A stretch of DNA of 33,835 bases from Candidatus Limisoma faecipullorum (GCA_017694955.1 JADIMC010000098.1:1-33835); one strand, 5' to 3'; positions 17,383 through 26,224 are shown, numbered from the stretch's first letter. The notes: a model not told the origin generated them from the letters alone. Translations and numbers: made by a program.

Positions 17383-18133
17383 CCGTCTTTGCTTATGCGA
17401 CAACGGTACCGCCTTTGCATTCACTACAGAAAGAGGCTATGCCGGTAATTCCGGACCGTACTCGGAATTCAATTGTTGCGACTACACCGGCGACAGTCCT
17501 GAACATGTCGCAATGTCACGAGACAAGCTATGCAATGCGTTAGGAATTCCCGCGGAACGGCTGATTACAGCAAGACAAGTCCACGGCACAGATGTTGCAA
17601 TAATTTCCGACTATAACCAACGCGCAGGCGAAGCGGATGCATTGGTCACCAACCTGCAAGGCATCGCCATAGGGATATTCACCGCAGATTGCGTACCTAT
17701 GCTGTTTTATGACAATGAAGCTGATGTAATCGGAGCCGCACACGCCGGATGGAAAGGCACAATGAATGGCATAGCGGCAAATACAATAAAAGCGATGTCG
17801 GCACTTGGCGCCTCTGCCGGTAACATTCAGGCGGCATTCGGACCTTCGATATGCCAGGAATGCTTTGAAGTCGGCGATGAGGTCGTGGAGCAATTCCGAG
17901 AAAGAGGATTGCCGCTCGATAAAATAATGCGACGCAACAAATCAACCGGCAAAGCACACATCGACTTGGTTGAAGCCAACATATTCTGGATGGAGAAATG
18001 CGGTATTGACAAGAATAACATCCTACGCTCACAGCTATGCACAAAGTGCAACCCCTCACGATTCTTTTCGGCAAGAGCACTCGGGACAGAATCAGGCCGC
18101 AACCTTACAGGAATCCTTATCAAGACTCGTTAA
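17372..18133 (+). CDS. pgeF: Laccase-domain multicopper/purine nucleoside enzyme, peptidoglycan editing factor PgeF
   Basis: 253 residues from the ATG at 17372 (an ATG at 17369 in the same frame is an equal alternative); the longer upstream frame lies inside obgE and is rejected. The family (DUF152/YfiH) has purine nucleoside phosphorylase/adenosine deaminase-type activity in vitro, and in E. coli YfiH prevents mis-incorporation into peptidoglycan. The metal/catalytic triad is present: ARQVHGTDV (His71), FTADCVPML (Cys107) and AAHAGWKG (His124), plus [14 protein letters not shown] and a C-terminal [14 protein letters not shown]. It overlaps obgE and ends at a strong terminator. Confidence 0.93.
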   Translation: MRIDRLCLCDNGTAFAFTTERGYAGNSGPYSEFNCCDYTGDSPEHVAMSRDKLCNALGIPAERLITARQVHGTDVAIISDYNQRAGEADALVTNLQGIAIGIFTADCVPMLFYDNEADVIGAAHAGWKGTMNGIAANTIKAMSALGASAGNIQAAFGPSICQECFEVGDEVVEQFRERGLPLDKIMRRNKSTGKAHIDLVEANIFWMEKCGIDKNNILRSQLCTKCNPSRFFSARALGTESGRNLTGILIKTR

Positions 18134-18170
18134 TATTCTTATCCCATAAGAATCTCATTTTTTATAAACA

Positions 18171-18216
18171 ACAGAGGCGGATGCTGCTGCAACCGCCTCT
18201 GTCTTTTCCTTTTTCT
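18171..18216 (+). terminator. Terminator between pgeF and rpmA
   Basis: A perfect 10-bp stem (18171-18180 with 18193-18202) and 12-base loop is followed by CTTTTCCTTTTTC on the plus strand, 37 bases after pgeF. The same stem lies 22 bases after the rpmA stop on the other strand and may also end that unit, although the T tract there is weaker. Confidence 0.9.
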
Positions 18217-18224
18217 GAAAAATC

Positions 18225-18500
18225 TTAATTCTGTTCTTCAGCCGGTACTTCAACAGGATTTACATTGACGTAATTACGTCCATTCCTTGTAGAGAATGCT
18301 ACCGTACCGTCAATCAATGCATACAAAGTATGATCTCTGCCCATACCTACATTCACACCCGGATGATGAACCGTACCACGCTGACGCTTGATTATGTTGC
18401 CGGCTTTTGCATATTGACCACCGAACAATTTTATGCCCAATCGTTTGCTTTCCGATTCACGTCCGTTCTTAGAACTACCTACACCTTTTTTATGTGCCAT
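18225..18500 (-). CDS. rpmA: 50S ribosomal protein L27
   Basis: 91 residues starting [16 protein letters not shown], the classic L27 N-terminus that reaches the peptidyl-transferase centre. There is no N-terminal cleavable extension of the Firmicutes type. [20 protein letters not shown] and [17 protein letters not shown] follow. It is 18 bases downstream of rplU in the usual rplU-rpmA order. Confidence 0.99.
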   Translation of the reverse strand: MAHKKGVGSSKNGRESESKRLGIKLFGGQYAKAGNIIKRQRGTVHHPGVNVGMGRDHTLYALIDGTVAFSTRNGRNYVNVNPVEVPAEEQN

Positions 18501-18518
18501 TTCTTCAAACTTTAGTGG

Positions 18519-18839
18519 TTATGCAACTACGTCTTTAATCACAATTTGGGTGAAATACTGGCGATGACCGTTCCAACGACGATAGCCTTTACGACGCTTC
18601 TTCTTGAAAACGATTACCTTGTCACCTTTCACGAGGGGACGCTTTACCTCGCAAACAACTTTTGCCCCTTCAACGGTAGGAGCACCGATCTTAACGGCAC
18701 CGTCGGCATCAACAAGGAGAACTTTGTCAAACTCAACCTGATCGCCTTCTTTGACGTTCTCGCCGAGATAGTGGACATACAAGAATTTTCCGGCTTCTGC
18801 CTTGAATTGCTGTCCCTGAATTTCTACAATTACGTACAT
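18519..18839 (-). CDS. rplU: 50S ribosomal protein L21
   Basis: 106 residues starting [15 protein letters not shown], the L21 signature, with [21 protein letters not shown] near the C-terminus as the rRNA-binding basic stretch. It is first in the rplU-rpmA operon and is preceded by an approximately 80-base leader with possible alternative hairpins. Confidence 0.99.
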   Translation of the reverse strand: MYVIVEIQGQQFKAEAGKFLYVHYLGENVKEGDQVEFDKVLLVDADGAVKIGAPTVEGAKVVCEVKRPLVKGDKVIVFKKKRRKGYRRWNGHRQYFTQIVIKDVVA

Positions 18840-18875
18840 TTTAAAATAGAAATTTACAAATTAACCCGTGAGGCG

Positions 18876-18909
18876 GATACCATATATAAGCGGCATCTCT
18901 TTTCGAGCC
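18876..18909 (-). promoter_or_regulatory. Possible structured leader of rplU
   Basis: In the rplU leader, 18892-18897 can pair with 18876-18881 (six pairs, one G-U, 10-base loop) or take part in a competing stem with 18905-18909 plus a two-base bulge. The mutually exclusive pairing resembles autoregulatory ribosomal-protein leaders. The folds are by eye only. Confidence 0.35.
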
Positions 18910-18926
18910 TATTCGGAATAAGCGCA

Positions 18927-18957
18927 CAAAAGTACGCATTATTTTCCAAACAAACAA
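18927..18957 (-). promoter_or_regulatory. rplU-rpmA promoter
   Basis: A perfect -7 box, TACTTTTG (minus strand, 18927-18934), is preceded after about 20 bases by TTG. It leaves a leader of about 80 bases before rplU. Confidence 0.75.
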
Positions 18958-19001
18958 CATTTCAGAATAATACTGTATGTTTTTTCTTGCCGCGACATTA
19001 C

Positions 19002-19039
19002 AAAACGGCAGGGTTCAGCCTTCTCTGCCAAACCCTGCC
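19002..19039 (-). terminator. Terminator of the OPT transporter gene
   Basis: A 9-bp stem (19007-19015 with 19031-19039) is followed on the minus strand by GTTTTGTAA, 16 bases after the stop codon of the OPT gene. Confidence 0.75.
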
Positions 19040-19054
19040 ATTGAATAAAAGAAT

Positions 19055-21010
19055 TTACTGAATATCTTTCTTCGCGCGCATACTGTCCCAGATAAGATAA
19101 GCTATCAGGAGCACATACGCCACTATGCCGGCGAGTTGCAATATGCCTGCCGACAAAGTATGCGAATATTCGAATCCTCCAAAACGCATGCCTGCGCTTA
19201 CAACTCCCATCAAAGCGCCACCAGCAATGAAACCGGAAGCGAGAAGAGTGCCACGCTCATGACGGGCATTATTAAGCTGCTGATCTTTAGAGCGATTGCT
19301 TACAAACCAGCTAATCAGTCCGCCAACAAGCAACGGAGCATTAAGTTCCATCGGGATGAACATACCGAGAGAGAATGCCAATGCAGGCACACCCAACCAG
19401 TTGAGCAACACAGCAAGCACCGCACCTACGCCATAAAGCATCCACGGCGTATTACCACCCATCATCAATGGCTCAATCACTGCCGCCATTGCATTTGCTT
19501 GCGGTGCGACAAGAGCATTTTCTCCTGTGAATCCATAGACCTTTGCAAGTATCATTATCACACCACCGACAGTTGCAGCCGACACAAGCGTGCCGACCAG
19601 TTTCCAAGTCTGCTGCTTCTTTGGGGTGCTTCCGAGCCAATAGCCGATTTTCATATCCGTAACCATACCTCCTGCCATCGATAATGCCGTACATACCACA
19701 CCACCGATAACCATCGAAGCCACAATGCCTGCCGCACCTTTCATTCCGACAGCTACAAACACAGCCGAAGCGATAATCAATGTCATCAGAGTCATTCCCG
19801 ACACCGGATTAGTACCGACAATCGCAATCGCGTTGGCCGCCACCGTAGTAAACAGGAATGCAATGACAGTCACGACAACAAATGCCACCACCGTCTGCAA
19901 CAGATTATGTATCACGCCGAAATAGAAAAATATGAAAGTGATTACCAATGCTGCTATAAGAGAAAAGGTAAGAACCTTCATAGATATGTCGCGCTGGGTG
20001 CGCACCACTTGCTGCACGCTTCCACCTTTGCCCTTGAACTCACGTCCGGCAAGACCTACCGCGCTGCGTATAATTCCCCACGACTTTATTATACCGATGA
20101 TTCCCGACATTGCGATACCGCCGATGCCTATATAGCGCGCCTGCTCCGAAAAAATCTCTTCCGGCGAAAGGAAATTAGGTGTCAGCGTACCGATTAACGG
20201 AACTATAACATACCAGATAAACGCACTGCCGGCAAATATTATGAAACTGTATTTCAGACCTACTATATATCCCAAACCAAGCACTGCCGCTCCGGTGTTG
20301 ATTTTGAAAACCATCTTCGCATGCTGCGCAATTTCTGCGCCCCAAGCAGTGGCCTTAGTGGTCAGAGTCTCGCTCCACCACCCGAAAGTGGACAACAAAA
20401 AGTCGTATATACCGCCAACAAGTCCGGCAACAATCAACGGCTTGGCCTGGTTACCGGCTTTCTCTCCTGAGATAAGCACCTGTGTCGTTGCTGTCGCTTC
20501 CGGGAACGGGAACTTGCCGTGCATATCAGAGCAAAAATACTTGCGGAAAGGAATGAAGAACAATATGCCCAACACGCCTCCGAGCAGCGAACTCAAGAAA
20601 ATCTCCAAGAAGCTCACCGTTATCGCCTCTCCGTAAGTGGCCTGTAATATGTAGAGCGCCGGAAGCGTAAAAATAGCGCCTGCAACCACGACTCCCGACG
20701 AAGCTCCAATCGATTGTATTATCACATTCTGTCCCAAGGCGTTGCGCTTGCCCAACGCACCCGACAGACCTACGGCAATAATCGCGATAGGTATTGCCGC
20801 CTCAAACACCTGCCCCACTTTCAAACCCAGATAAGCAGCAGCGGCACTGAAGATTACTGCCATAAGCAAACCCACAGACACCGAATAAGGTGTAACTTCC
20901 GGATAAACCCGGTCAGGCCTCATCACAGGCACATAGTTTTCGCCCGGCTTCAGCTCCCGGAACGCATTTTCAGGGATGCCTGCCCCCTCTCGTTTTTTCT
21001 CTTCTTGCAT
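19055..21010 (-). CDS. OPT-family oligopeptide/metal-chelate transporter
   Basis: 651 residues with more than a dozen hydrophobic helices. The start carries the family motif region PEVTPYSVSVGLLMAVIFSAAAAYLGLKVGQVFEAAIPIAI, followed by SGVVVAGAIFTLPALYIL and the FPFP-like HGKFPFPEATATTQVLI. The bacterial OPT branch (TIGR00733 type) is thought to import oligopeptides by proton coupling; metal-chelate substrates occur in the eukaryotic YSL branch. The specific cargo is not known. It is monocistronic, ending at its own terminator and separated from the divergent glycosyltransferase operon by 135 bases. Confidence 0.93.
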   Translation of the reverse strand: MQEEKKREGAGIPENAFRELKPGENYVPVMRPDRVYPEVTPYSVSVGLLMAVIFSAAAAYLGLKVGQVFEAAIPIAIIAVGLSGALGKRNALGQNVIIQSIGASSGVVVAGAIFTLPALYILQATYGEAITVSFLEIFLSSLLGGVLGILFFIPFRKYFCSDMHGKFPFPEATATTQVLISGEKAGNQAKPLIVAGLVGGIYDFLLSTFGWWSETLTTKATAWGAEIAQHAKMVFKINTGAAVLGLGYIVGLKYSFIIFAGSAFIWYVIVPLIGTLTPNFLSPEEIFSEQARYIGIGGIAMSGIIGIIKSWGIIRSAVGLAGREFKGKGGSVQQVVRTQRDISMKVLTFSLIAALVITFIFFYFGVIHNLLQTVVAFVVVTVIAFLFTTVAANAIAIVGTNPVSGMTLMTLIIASAVFVAVGMKGAAGIVASMVIGGVVCTALSMAGGMVTDMKIGYWLGSTPKKQQTWKLVGTLVSAATVGGVIMILAKVYGFTGENALVAPQANAMAAVIEPLMMGGNTPWMLYGVGAVLAVLLNWLGVPALAFSLGMFIPMELNAPLLVGGLISWFVSNRSKDQQLNNARHERGTLLASGFIAGGALMGVVSAGMRFGGFEYSHTLSAGILQLAGIVAYVLLIAYLIWDSMRAKKDIQ

Positions 21011-21053
21011 CTATTTTTGTATAAAAGTTAATATTCTGTATAAATACCGCTTG

Positions 21054-21061
21054 CGAAGTTA
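21054..21061 (-). promoter_or_regulatory. Candidate -7 element of the OPT gene
   Basis: The minus strand reads TAACTTCG, one base away from TAnnTTTG, about 43 bases before the ATG. No clear -33 box is present. Confidence 0.4.
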
Positions 21062-21097
21062 CAAAAAATTATACAATAAGATTCCACTGTCATCTGT

Positions 21098-21131
21098 TTT
21101 GTCTAAAAAATAAAATTATTGCTTATTTTTG
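21098..21131 (+). promoter_or_regulatory. Promoter of the glycosyltransferase/LPS-kinase operon
   Basis: TTTG (21098-21101), then 22 bases, then a perfect -7 box TATTTTTG (21124-21131). The spacer is slightly long. The ATG at 21146 is 14 bases downstream, which rules out the longer frame starting with TTG at 21119. Confidence 0.7.
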
Positions 21132-21145
21132 CACGAATAATCTTT

Positions 21146-22291
21146 ATGGCAATGCGTATAGGATTCGATGCAAAAAGAGCAGTGCAGAATTTCACGGGGC
21201 TTGGCAACTACAGCCGCTACCTGATAGAAATCATATGCCGTTTTCGTACGGAAAACACTTATCTGCTTTATGCACCCAAATACTCTCCAAGCAAGCAATT
21301 GGACTCACTGCTCGACAAATTCGAATTAGAATGCCGCTATCCGCAAGGGCTATGGAAAAAGATAAAATCGTTGTGGCGCACTTTCGGAATCACGCGACAA
21401 TTGACAAAGGACAGCATCGACATCTACCACGGGCTCAGCAACGAACTGCCATTGAACATACGCAAAGCCAAAGGGACAAAAAGCGTTGTGACAATCCACG
21501 ACCTGATTTTCATACGCTTTCCACAATACTATTCCGCAATAGACCGACGGTTATACCGCTATAAATACGGAAAATCCTGTAAGAATGCCGACGCTATAAT
21601 CGCCATCAGCGAATGTACAAAGCGCGACATAATCAGCTATTTCCATATAAGTCCGACTAAAATCCGCACCATATACCAAGGATGCGACCGCTCTTTCTCA
21701 GCCACAGCCCCCGACAAGACAAAAAAAGAGGCAAAAGAGACTTACAATCTTCCCGACCGCTATATACTCAACGTAGGAAGCATTGAAGAACGGAAAAACG
21801 CATTGCTCGCCGTGAAAGCGATGGTTGATGTCCCCGACGATGTGCATTTGGTAATCGTGGGCAAACGCACCGGCTACACGTCAATAGTAGAAAACTTCAT
21901 CCATAACAACGGGTTAAGCGGCAGAGTGCACATACTCCATAATGTGGTATTCCGTCTTCTTCCCGCAATATACCAAATGGCTGAAATATTCGTATATCCT
22001 TCGCGGTTCGAAGGGTTCGGCATACCCGTGCTCGAAGCTCTCAGTTCAGGTGTGCCGGTAATTGCGGCCACAGGCTCCTGTCTGGAAGAAGCAGGGGGTA
22101 AAGATTCCATCTATATCGACCCTGACGACGCGACAGGTATGGCGGATGCCGTCAACCGGCTTCTCAACAACCCCGGTCAAAGACAAAAAATGGCCGAACA
22201 AGGTGAGAGACATGCCGCACTTTTCTCGGAAGAGCGACAGGCACAGCAATTGATGGATTTGTACAACTCATTGTTATCCGACAAAAAATGA
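21146..22291 (+). CDS. GT4-family glycosyltransferase
   Basis: 381 residues from the ATG at 21146; an in-frame ATG at 21152 (MRIGFDAKR) is an equally good start. It is a GT-B enzyme of family GT4: N-terminal GLGNYSRYL glycine loop, TIHDLIFIRFPQYY, then in the C-terminal domain ILNVGSIEERKN, VGKRTGY, and EGFGIPVLE (289-297), the EX7E motif that holds the donor sugar. GT4 enzymes of this shape commonly transfer mannose or other hexoses in LPS core or exopolysaccharide. The actual sugar cannot be read. It is first of four tightly packed genes; its stop overlaps the next start by 4 bases. Confidence 0.92.
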   Translation: MAMRIGFDAKRAVQNFTGLGNYSRYLIEIICRFRTENTYLLYAPKYSPSKQLDSLLDKFELECRYPQGLWKKIKSLWRTFGITRQLTKDSIDIYHGLSNELPLNIRKAKGTKSVVTIHDLIFIRFPQYYSAIDRRLYRYKYGKSCKNADAIIAISECTKRDIISYFHISPTKIRTIYQGCDRSFSATAPDKTKKEAKETYNLPDRYILNVGSIEERKNALLAVKAMVDVPDDVHLVIVGKRTGYTSIVENFIHNNGLSGRVHILHNVVFRLLPAIYQMAEIFVYPSRFEGFGIPVLEALSSGVPVIAATGSCLEEAGGKDSIYIDPDDATGMADAVNRLLNNPGQRQKMAEQGERHAALFSEERQAQQLMDLYNSLLSDKK

Positions 22292-23037
22292 AACTCATAA
22301 TATCTCCCGGTTTCCGCAACTTAAAAAGCTGGCTCAATGACATTTCCCGGCTATTCGACAGTCAGGACGGCGTCATCGTGCATCAAGGAAGAAACACTAT
22401 AAAAAATTTCACCCTTGACGGCATCCCGGTGACGATAAAACGCTTCAAGCGCGTCAATTTAGCACAGCAAATAGCGTACACTTTTTTCAGGAAGACAAAA
22501 GCAGAACGCGCATTCCGCTATGCATCCATCTTCAGGCAAAGAGGCATATCCACCCCTCAGGAAATAGCATATGCGGAAATCAAGAGACACGGGCTGTTCA
22601 CCACCGGATATTTCATATCGGCAACGTGTCCATATCCGCCGGCATTCCCTGCGCTGGTGGACAATCCCGGCTACGACCGCCAGCTTGCCACAGACCTCGC
22701 CCGCCATATAGCGGAAATGCATCGCAAAGGCATCGTCCATGGCGATCTCAATCTCGGCAATTTCCTCTATCATAAAAATAACAGCGGACATTACGACTTC
22801 ACAGTAATCGACATAAACCGCTCTAAATTCTACAATTCGCCGCCACCACAAAAAATTTGCGCCAAAAATCTGCGCACTCTCACGCACCGTCGTGACTTAT
22901 TCCGTTTTATGGTGGAGGAATATGCAAAAGCTATGGGTTGGGAAACGAATACAATGCTGGAAGCGGCAACAAAAGAGCTCGAAAAACTTGAAAGCCGATA
23001 CAGACGCAAACAACAGATAAAAAAACTGATAAGATAG
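22288..23037 (+). CDS. WaaP/Kdo-kinase-like lipopolysaccharide kinase
   Basis: 249 residues with a small protein-kinase-like fold: a lysine in VTIKRFKR (probable ATP-binding Lys, about 50), catalytic loop HGDLNLGNF (151-159, Asp153) and metal-binding VIDINRSKF (Asp175). This is the lipopolysaccharide kinase family (WaaP, KdkA, InaA), which phosphorylates Kdo or heptose of the inner core. The short catalytic loop and the basic C-terminus are as expected. The start overlaps the upstream glycosyltransferase by 4 bases. Which core sugar is phosphorylated is unknown; a Kdo kinase role is the likeliest given a Bacteroidales core. Confidence 0.88.
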   Translation: MKLIISPGFRNLKSWLNDISRLFDSQDGVIVHQGRNTIKNFTLDGIPVTIKRFKRVNLAQQIAYTFFRKTKAERAFRYASIFRQRGISTPQEIAYAEIKRHGLFTTGYFISATCPYPPAFPALVDNPGYDRQLATDLARHIAEMHRKGIVHGDLNLGNFLYHKNNSGHYDFTVIDINRSKFYNSPPPQKICAKNLRTLTHRRDLFRFMVEEYAKAMGWETNTMLEAATKELEKLESRYRRKQQIKKLIR

Positions 23038-23041
23038 ACTT

Positions 23042-23776
23042 ATGATACCTAAAATAATCCATTTCTGCTGGCTAAGCGGTGAGCCATATCCTGCGAGAAT
23101 CAGGAAATGCATGGAAACATGGAGAAAAGCCATGCCCGACTATGAGCGCAAGCTATGGAGTCTTGACAACTTCGACATAACATCTGCACCACAGTTCGTG
23201 CGTGATGCCGTAGCCGCACGCAAATGGGCATTTGCCGCCGACTATATCAGAATGTACGCGCTCTATACCGAAGGGGGATTCTATCTGGATTCCGACGTCG
23301 TGACCCTCAAGCGCTTCGACGATTTTCTAAACTACAATTTCATCTCAAGCGTAGAACATCATCCAACGCAACTCGAAAAGACCGGGTCAATACAACTGAT
23401 TGCTCCCGACGGCACTCGTATTGGCGACAGCTACATCTCAGGTATGCAGATACAGGCAGCAGTAATGGGAGCACAACCAGGATGCCCGTTTGTAAAGGAT
23501 GTGCTCGAATGGTATGAGTCAAAAGCCTTCTCCAAGGAGCTTCCTGCCGAAATATTCTCCCCGCTAATTTATGCAAGAATCGCTGAAAAATACGGCTTCC
23601 GCTATACCGATACCGATCAGGATTTAGACGGGAACATCAAGATTTTCCGCTCTGAAATATTTGCAGGCAACAAATATGAAGTCACACCCTCATCATATGC
23701 CATACACTATTGCGCGCATAGCTGGAGACCTTCTGTGAAAGAAAGAATCCTCAAATTGCTAAAACGGCAAAAATGA
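23042..23776 (+). CDS. DXD-motif glycosyltransferase (GT32-like, capsule/LPS type)
   Basis: 244 residues. It opens with MIPKIIHFCWLSGEPYP and has AADYIRMYALYTEGGFYLDSDV with the DXD-type metal site Asp83-Ser84-Asp85, and ends with YAIHYCAHSWRP, all typical of the Gly_transf_sug (DXD) family related to Och1 and bacterial capsule or LOS enzymes. It acts on the cytoplasmic side with a nucleotide sugar. It is 4 bases after the kinase gene and overlaps the next gene by 4 bases. Confidence 0.92.
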   Translation: MIPKIIHFCWLSGEPYPARIRKCMETWRKAMPDYERKLWSLDNFDITSAPQFVRDAVAARKWAFAADYIRMYALYTEGGFYLDSDVVTLKRFDDFLNYNFISSVEHHPTQLEKTGSIQLIAPDGTRIGDSYISGMQIQAAVMGAQPGCPFVKDVLEWYESKAFSKELPAEIFSPLIYARIAEKYGFRYTDTDQDLDGNIKIFRSEIFAGNKYEVTPSSYAIHYCAHSWRPSVKERILKLLKRQK

Positions 23777-24534
23777 CACACAATCAACCAACATTCAGCA
23801 TAGTGACAGTGTCGTTCAACTGCAGAGATCAGATTGAAAAGACAATGAAAAGCGTAATGCAGCAAAGCTATGCCGGCAAGGAGTACATAGTCATCGACGG
23901 AGGCTCCACCGACGGTACTGCGGAAATCATAAAGTCGCACAGCGAGAGTCTGGCATATTGGTGCAGCGAGCCCGACGGAGGAATATATCAAGGAATGAAC
24001 AAAGGCATAAGCCGGGCAAAAGGAGACTGGATAATATTCATGAATGCCGGCGACACCTTCGCCGACAACCAAGTGCTGGAACACACTGCCACTTACGCCC
24101 AGAAAGGCAAATACGATGTTATCTATGGCGACATTCTCAAGATTATCGACGGGGAAACAGTGCTGAAGACGGCATCCGAACCGTGCAACAAGCAACGGAT
24201 GTATTTCTGCCACCAGGCTGCTTTCACAAAAACCGCATTGATGCGGGAAATGCTGTTCGACACACGTTTTCCAATGTCAGCCGACCTGCATTTTTTCAAA
24301 CGGTGCTACCTGTCAGGACACAAGTTCCTGCATATCCCTGTCACAGTAGCGGTATATGACTCCCACGGCGTGTCGAACACACAACGCATCAAAGGGCTGC
24401 GCGACAATGTCCGCGTAGTGAAGGAGCTCGACAAGGGAAGCGAACGCAGAAAATTTCTGCTGAAACTGTACTACGTGATATACTGGAACAGCCTGCGCAA
24501 TTTCGTCAAATCAGCAATCCGCAGCAAGCAATAA
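23773..24534 (+). CDS. GT2-family glycosyltransferase (WcaA-like)
   Basis: 253 residues, soluble GT-A fold: TFSIVTVSFNC, QQSYAGKEYIVIDGGSTDGT, SEPDGGIYQGMNKGI and FMNAGDTF are the standard GT2 donor-binding motifs; the C-terminal half has FCHQAAFTKTALM and MSADLHFFKRC. This branch is often annotated as a putative colanic-acid or LPS-type transferase. It is last in the four-gene cluster. The hairpin after it has its T run on the other strand, so it may be only a weak terminator for this operon. Confidence 0.92.
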   Translation: MTHNQPTFSIVTVSFNCRDQIEKTMKSVMQQSYAGKEYIVIDGGSTDGTAEIIKSHSESLAYWCSEPDGGIYQGMNKGISRAKGDWIIFMNAGDTFADNQVLEHTATYAQKGKYDVIYGDILKIIDGETVLKTASEPCNKQRMYFCHQAAFTKTALMREMLFDTRFPMSADLHFFKRCYLSGHKFLHIPVTVAVYDSHGVSNTQRIKGLRDNVRVVKELDKGSERRKFLLKLYYVIYWNSLRNFVKSAIRSKQ

Positions 24535-24570
24535 AAAAGTCCGCAATGCAAGACGTTGCCATGCGGACTT
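24531..24570 (-). terminator. Terminator of pdxJ
   Basis: A 9-bp perfect stem (24537-24545 with 24562-24570) is followed on the minus strand by a run of T residues, 25 bases after pdxJ. The left arm lies two bases past the stop codon of the rightward GT2 gene, so it could also slow transcription from that side. Confidence 0.8.
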
Positions 24571-24595
24571 CACTTATGGAATAAAAAAAACTATA

Positions 24596-25309
24596 CTATT
24601 TCAAGCAAGCCTTATAACGGCGGATTGTCTCCTCCAGCCCTAAGTATAACGCGTCTGAAATCAATGCATGCCCTATCGAAACCTCATTGAGATATGGCAT
24701 TTTCTCATGGAAAAAAGCCAGATTCTCAAGATTGAGGTCGTGCCCCGCATTCACGCCAAGCCCCGCATTATGGGCTATTACCGATGCAGCCACATAAGGA
24801 GCGACAGCCGCTTCCGGGTCCTTCGCATACATAGCGGCATAAGGCTCTGTGTAAAATTCCACACGGTCGGCTCCGGTACGGGCGGCAGCCAATATGTTGC
24901 GCTCGTCAGTATCGATGAATATGCTCGTGCGGATTCCCTTTTCCTTCAGCCGGTCAACCACCTGCGTTAGAAAGTCAAGATGAGCAGTCACGTCCCATCC
25001 GCTGTTCGAAGTAAGGACATCCGGAGAATCAGGCACAAGCGTGACCTGCGCCGGCTTCACCGAAGTGACCAAATCAAGAAACGGCTCTGCCGGATAGCCC
25101 TCTATGTTGAACTCCGTACGGAGCAACGGACGCAACTCATACACATCCGACCTGCGGATATGCCTCTCGTCCGGACGCGGATGCACCGTGATTCCGTCGG
25201 CACCGAAACGTTCGCAGTCCAAAGCCACATGTGTCACATTCGGCACATTGCCCCCACGCGCGTTCCTGATTGTAGCGACCTTATTTATATTAACACTCAA
25301 ATTTGTCAT
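24596..25309 (-). CDS. pdxJ: Pyridoxine 5'-phosphate synthase
   Basis: 237 residues, a TIM barrel that condenses 1-deoxyxylulose 5-phosphate with 3-amino-2-oxopropyl phosphate to form pyridoxine 5'-phosphate (DXP-dependent vitamin B6 route). Seen: [20 protein letters not shown] at the N-terminus, [16 protein letters not shown] (36-51), [16 protein letters not shown], and [13 protein letters not shown] near the phosphate site. The length is normal and the start is fixed by the conserved LSVNINK. It has its own promoter. Confidence 0.98.
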   Translation of the reverse strand: MTNLSVNINKVATIRNARGGNVPNVTHVALDCERFGADGITVHPRPDERHIRRSDVYELRPLLRTEFNIEGYPAEPFLDLVTSVKPAQVTLVPDSPDVLTSNSGWDVTAHLDFLTQVVDRLKEKGIRTSIFIDTDERNILAAARTGADRVEFYTEPYAAMYAKDPEAAVAPYVAASVIAHNAGLGVNAGHDLNLENLAFFHEKMPYLNEVSIGHALISDALYLGLEETIRRYKACLK

Positions 25310-25364
25310 CTGCCATCATTTTTATGGAATCCCTTTACAGAATTCTATTTTGAGAAATCAGGTG

Positions 25365-25372
25365 CAAAGTTA
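25365..25372 (-). promoter_or_regulatory. -7 element of pdxJ
   Basis: The minus strand reads TAACTTTG, a perfect -7 box, giving a leader of about 50 bases. The -33 region is not a clear match. Confidence 0.68.
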
Positions 25373-25388
25373 ATATAAAAACGAGAAA

Positions 25389-25420
25389 CCTTGTCCACAT
25401 TCAACTCATTTTTGACAAGG
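25389..25420 (-). terminator. Possible terminator of the small lipoprotein gene
   Basis: CCTTGTC (25389-25395) and GACAAGG (25414-25420) form a perfect 7-bp inverted repeat with an 18-base loop, 48 bases past the lipoprotein stop and followed by T-rich sequence on the minus strand. The long loop makes this weak. Its place just upstream of the pdxJ -7 box would also suit an operator. Confidence 0.35.
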
Positions 25421-25467
25421 GAGACACTCACGGCTGCATATATGCCGCACTATGCGCCTATTAGAAT

Positions 25468-25881
25468 TTACCAACGGCGCTCAAGATAAAGCACAAAGGG
25501 GACCCCATTCTCGAACACGCCCTTGAACATATCGGGAGTGACACTGTAATCCGTAATGTAGAGACTGGTCCTGTCATCAAAAAACAAGTACAAATCCAAT
25601 CCCGACACTTCCCAATCAAACCTTCTGTCATCGCAAGGGGTTCCGTCCTCATAATAAGTGCGCTCCCAGCCTGTGCCATGGTCATTGCTACTGCCAGCCA
25701 TAAATGTAATCTCGCTATACAACGGATAACCGAAACGGTCAATAGCACCGAAATCGCCATACCATGATTTTCCGAACGCACCGGAAAGTCCGTAGCCCAC
25801 ATCCTCATCAGTCTCGCATGAAGTCAACGACACCAACCCTACTAAAGAAACAAACAGAAACGATAAAAATTTAGTCCTCAT
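25468..25881 (-). CDS. Small putative lipoprotein, unknown function
   Basis: 137 residues. A signal peptide ends with LVSLTSC, a good lipobox with Cys22. The mature part is short, rich in aromatic and acidic residues and predicted beta (YSEITFMAG, LDLYLFFDDRTSLYITDY, GVPFVLYLERRW), as in small lipocalin-like or beta-sandwich lipoproteins of Bacteroidales. I do not recognise a named family. It has an exact consensus promoter and stands alone between pdxJ and the tRNA gene. Confidence 0.78.
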   Translation of the reverse strand: MRTKFLSFLFVSLVGLVSLTSCETDEDVGYGLSGAFGKSWYGDFGAIDRFGYPLYSEITFMAGSSNDHGTGWERTYYEDGTPCDDRRFDWEVSGLDLYLFFDDRTSLYITDYSVTPDMFKGVFENGVPFVLYLERRW

Positions 25882-25906
25882 TTTAATATACGTTTAATTT
25901 TTTTTG

Positions 25907-25937
25907 CAAAGGTAATGACAATTCCGTATAATGCAAA
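25907..25937 (-). promoter_or_regulatory. Consensus promoter of the small lipoprotein gene
   Basis: The minus strand reads TTTG (25934-25937), 19 bases, then TACCTTTG (25907-25914): a perfect Bacteroidetes promoter, with a leader of about 20 bases. Confidence 0.85.
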
Positions 25938-26173
25938 AAACTGATACTATTTATATTATAATAATTTGCGCATATTTAAAAAAGTTTAATCCAGCATCCT
26001 CGAAACAGCCTTACAGCCGTTACCGCACGAAGCAACCGGCTTCCTAAGCTATGCTTCAACTCAAGACCTCTTCAAACGAATATTTTCCAAACACTATACT
26101 CCTCAGCCACAAGCAATAAGCATACAAGAAAACACGCCATACGAATTTAAGCCAGATTTTTATTGCAAAAATA
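25938..26173. other. Intergenic stretch without a recognisable gene
   Basis: Between the lipoprotein promoter and the tRNA promoter I see no open frame longer than about 22 codons with any support. A GAAGC/GCTTC hairpin at 26029-26043 has no T run. Nothing else stands out. Confidence 0.6.
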
Positions 26174-26205
26174 TTTGTCAGATTCAACAAATGGCATTAC
26201 CTTTG
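26174..26205 (+). promoter_or_regulatory. tRNA-Lys promoter
   Basis: TTTG (26174-26177), 20 bases, then TACCTTTG (26198-26205), a perfect -7 box 19 bases before the mature tRNA 5' end. Confidence 0.85.
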
Positions 26206-26224
26206 CATCCGAAATCAACGGAAT

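Noticed and set aside
16830-17420. Minus-strand open frame of 196 codons
   Set aside because: Complement of obgE; Ser/Arg-rich composition typical of shadow frames.
26044-26170. Short frames of 22 codons on both strands in the gap before tRNA-Lys
   Set aside because: No promoter or ribosome-binding support and no similarity to known small proteins; chance is enough to explain them.
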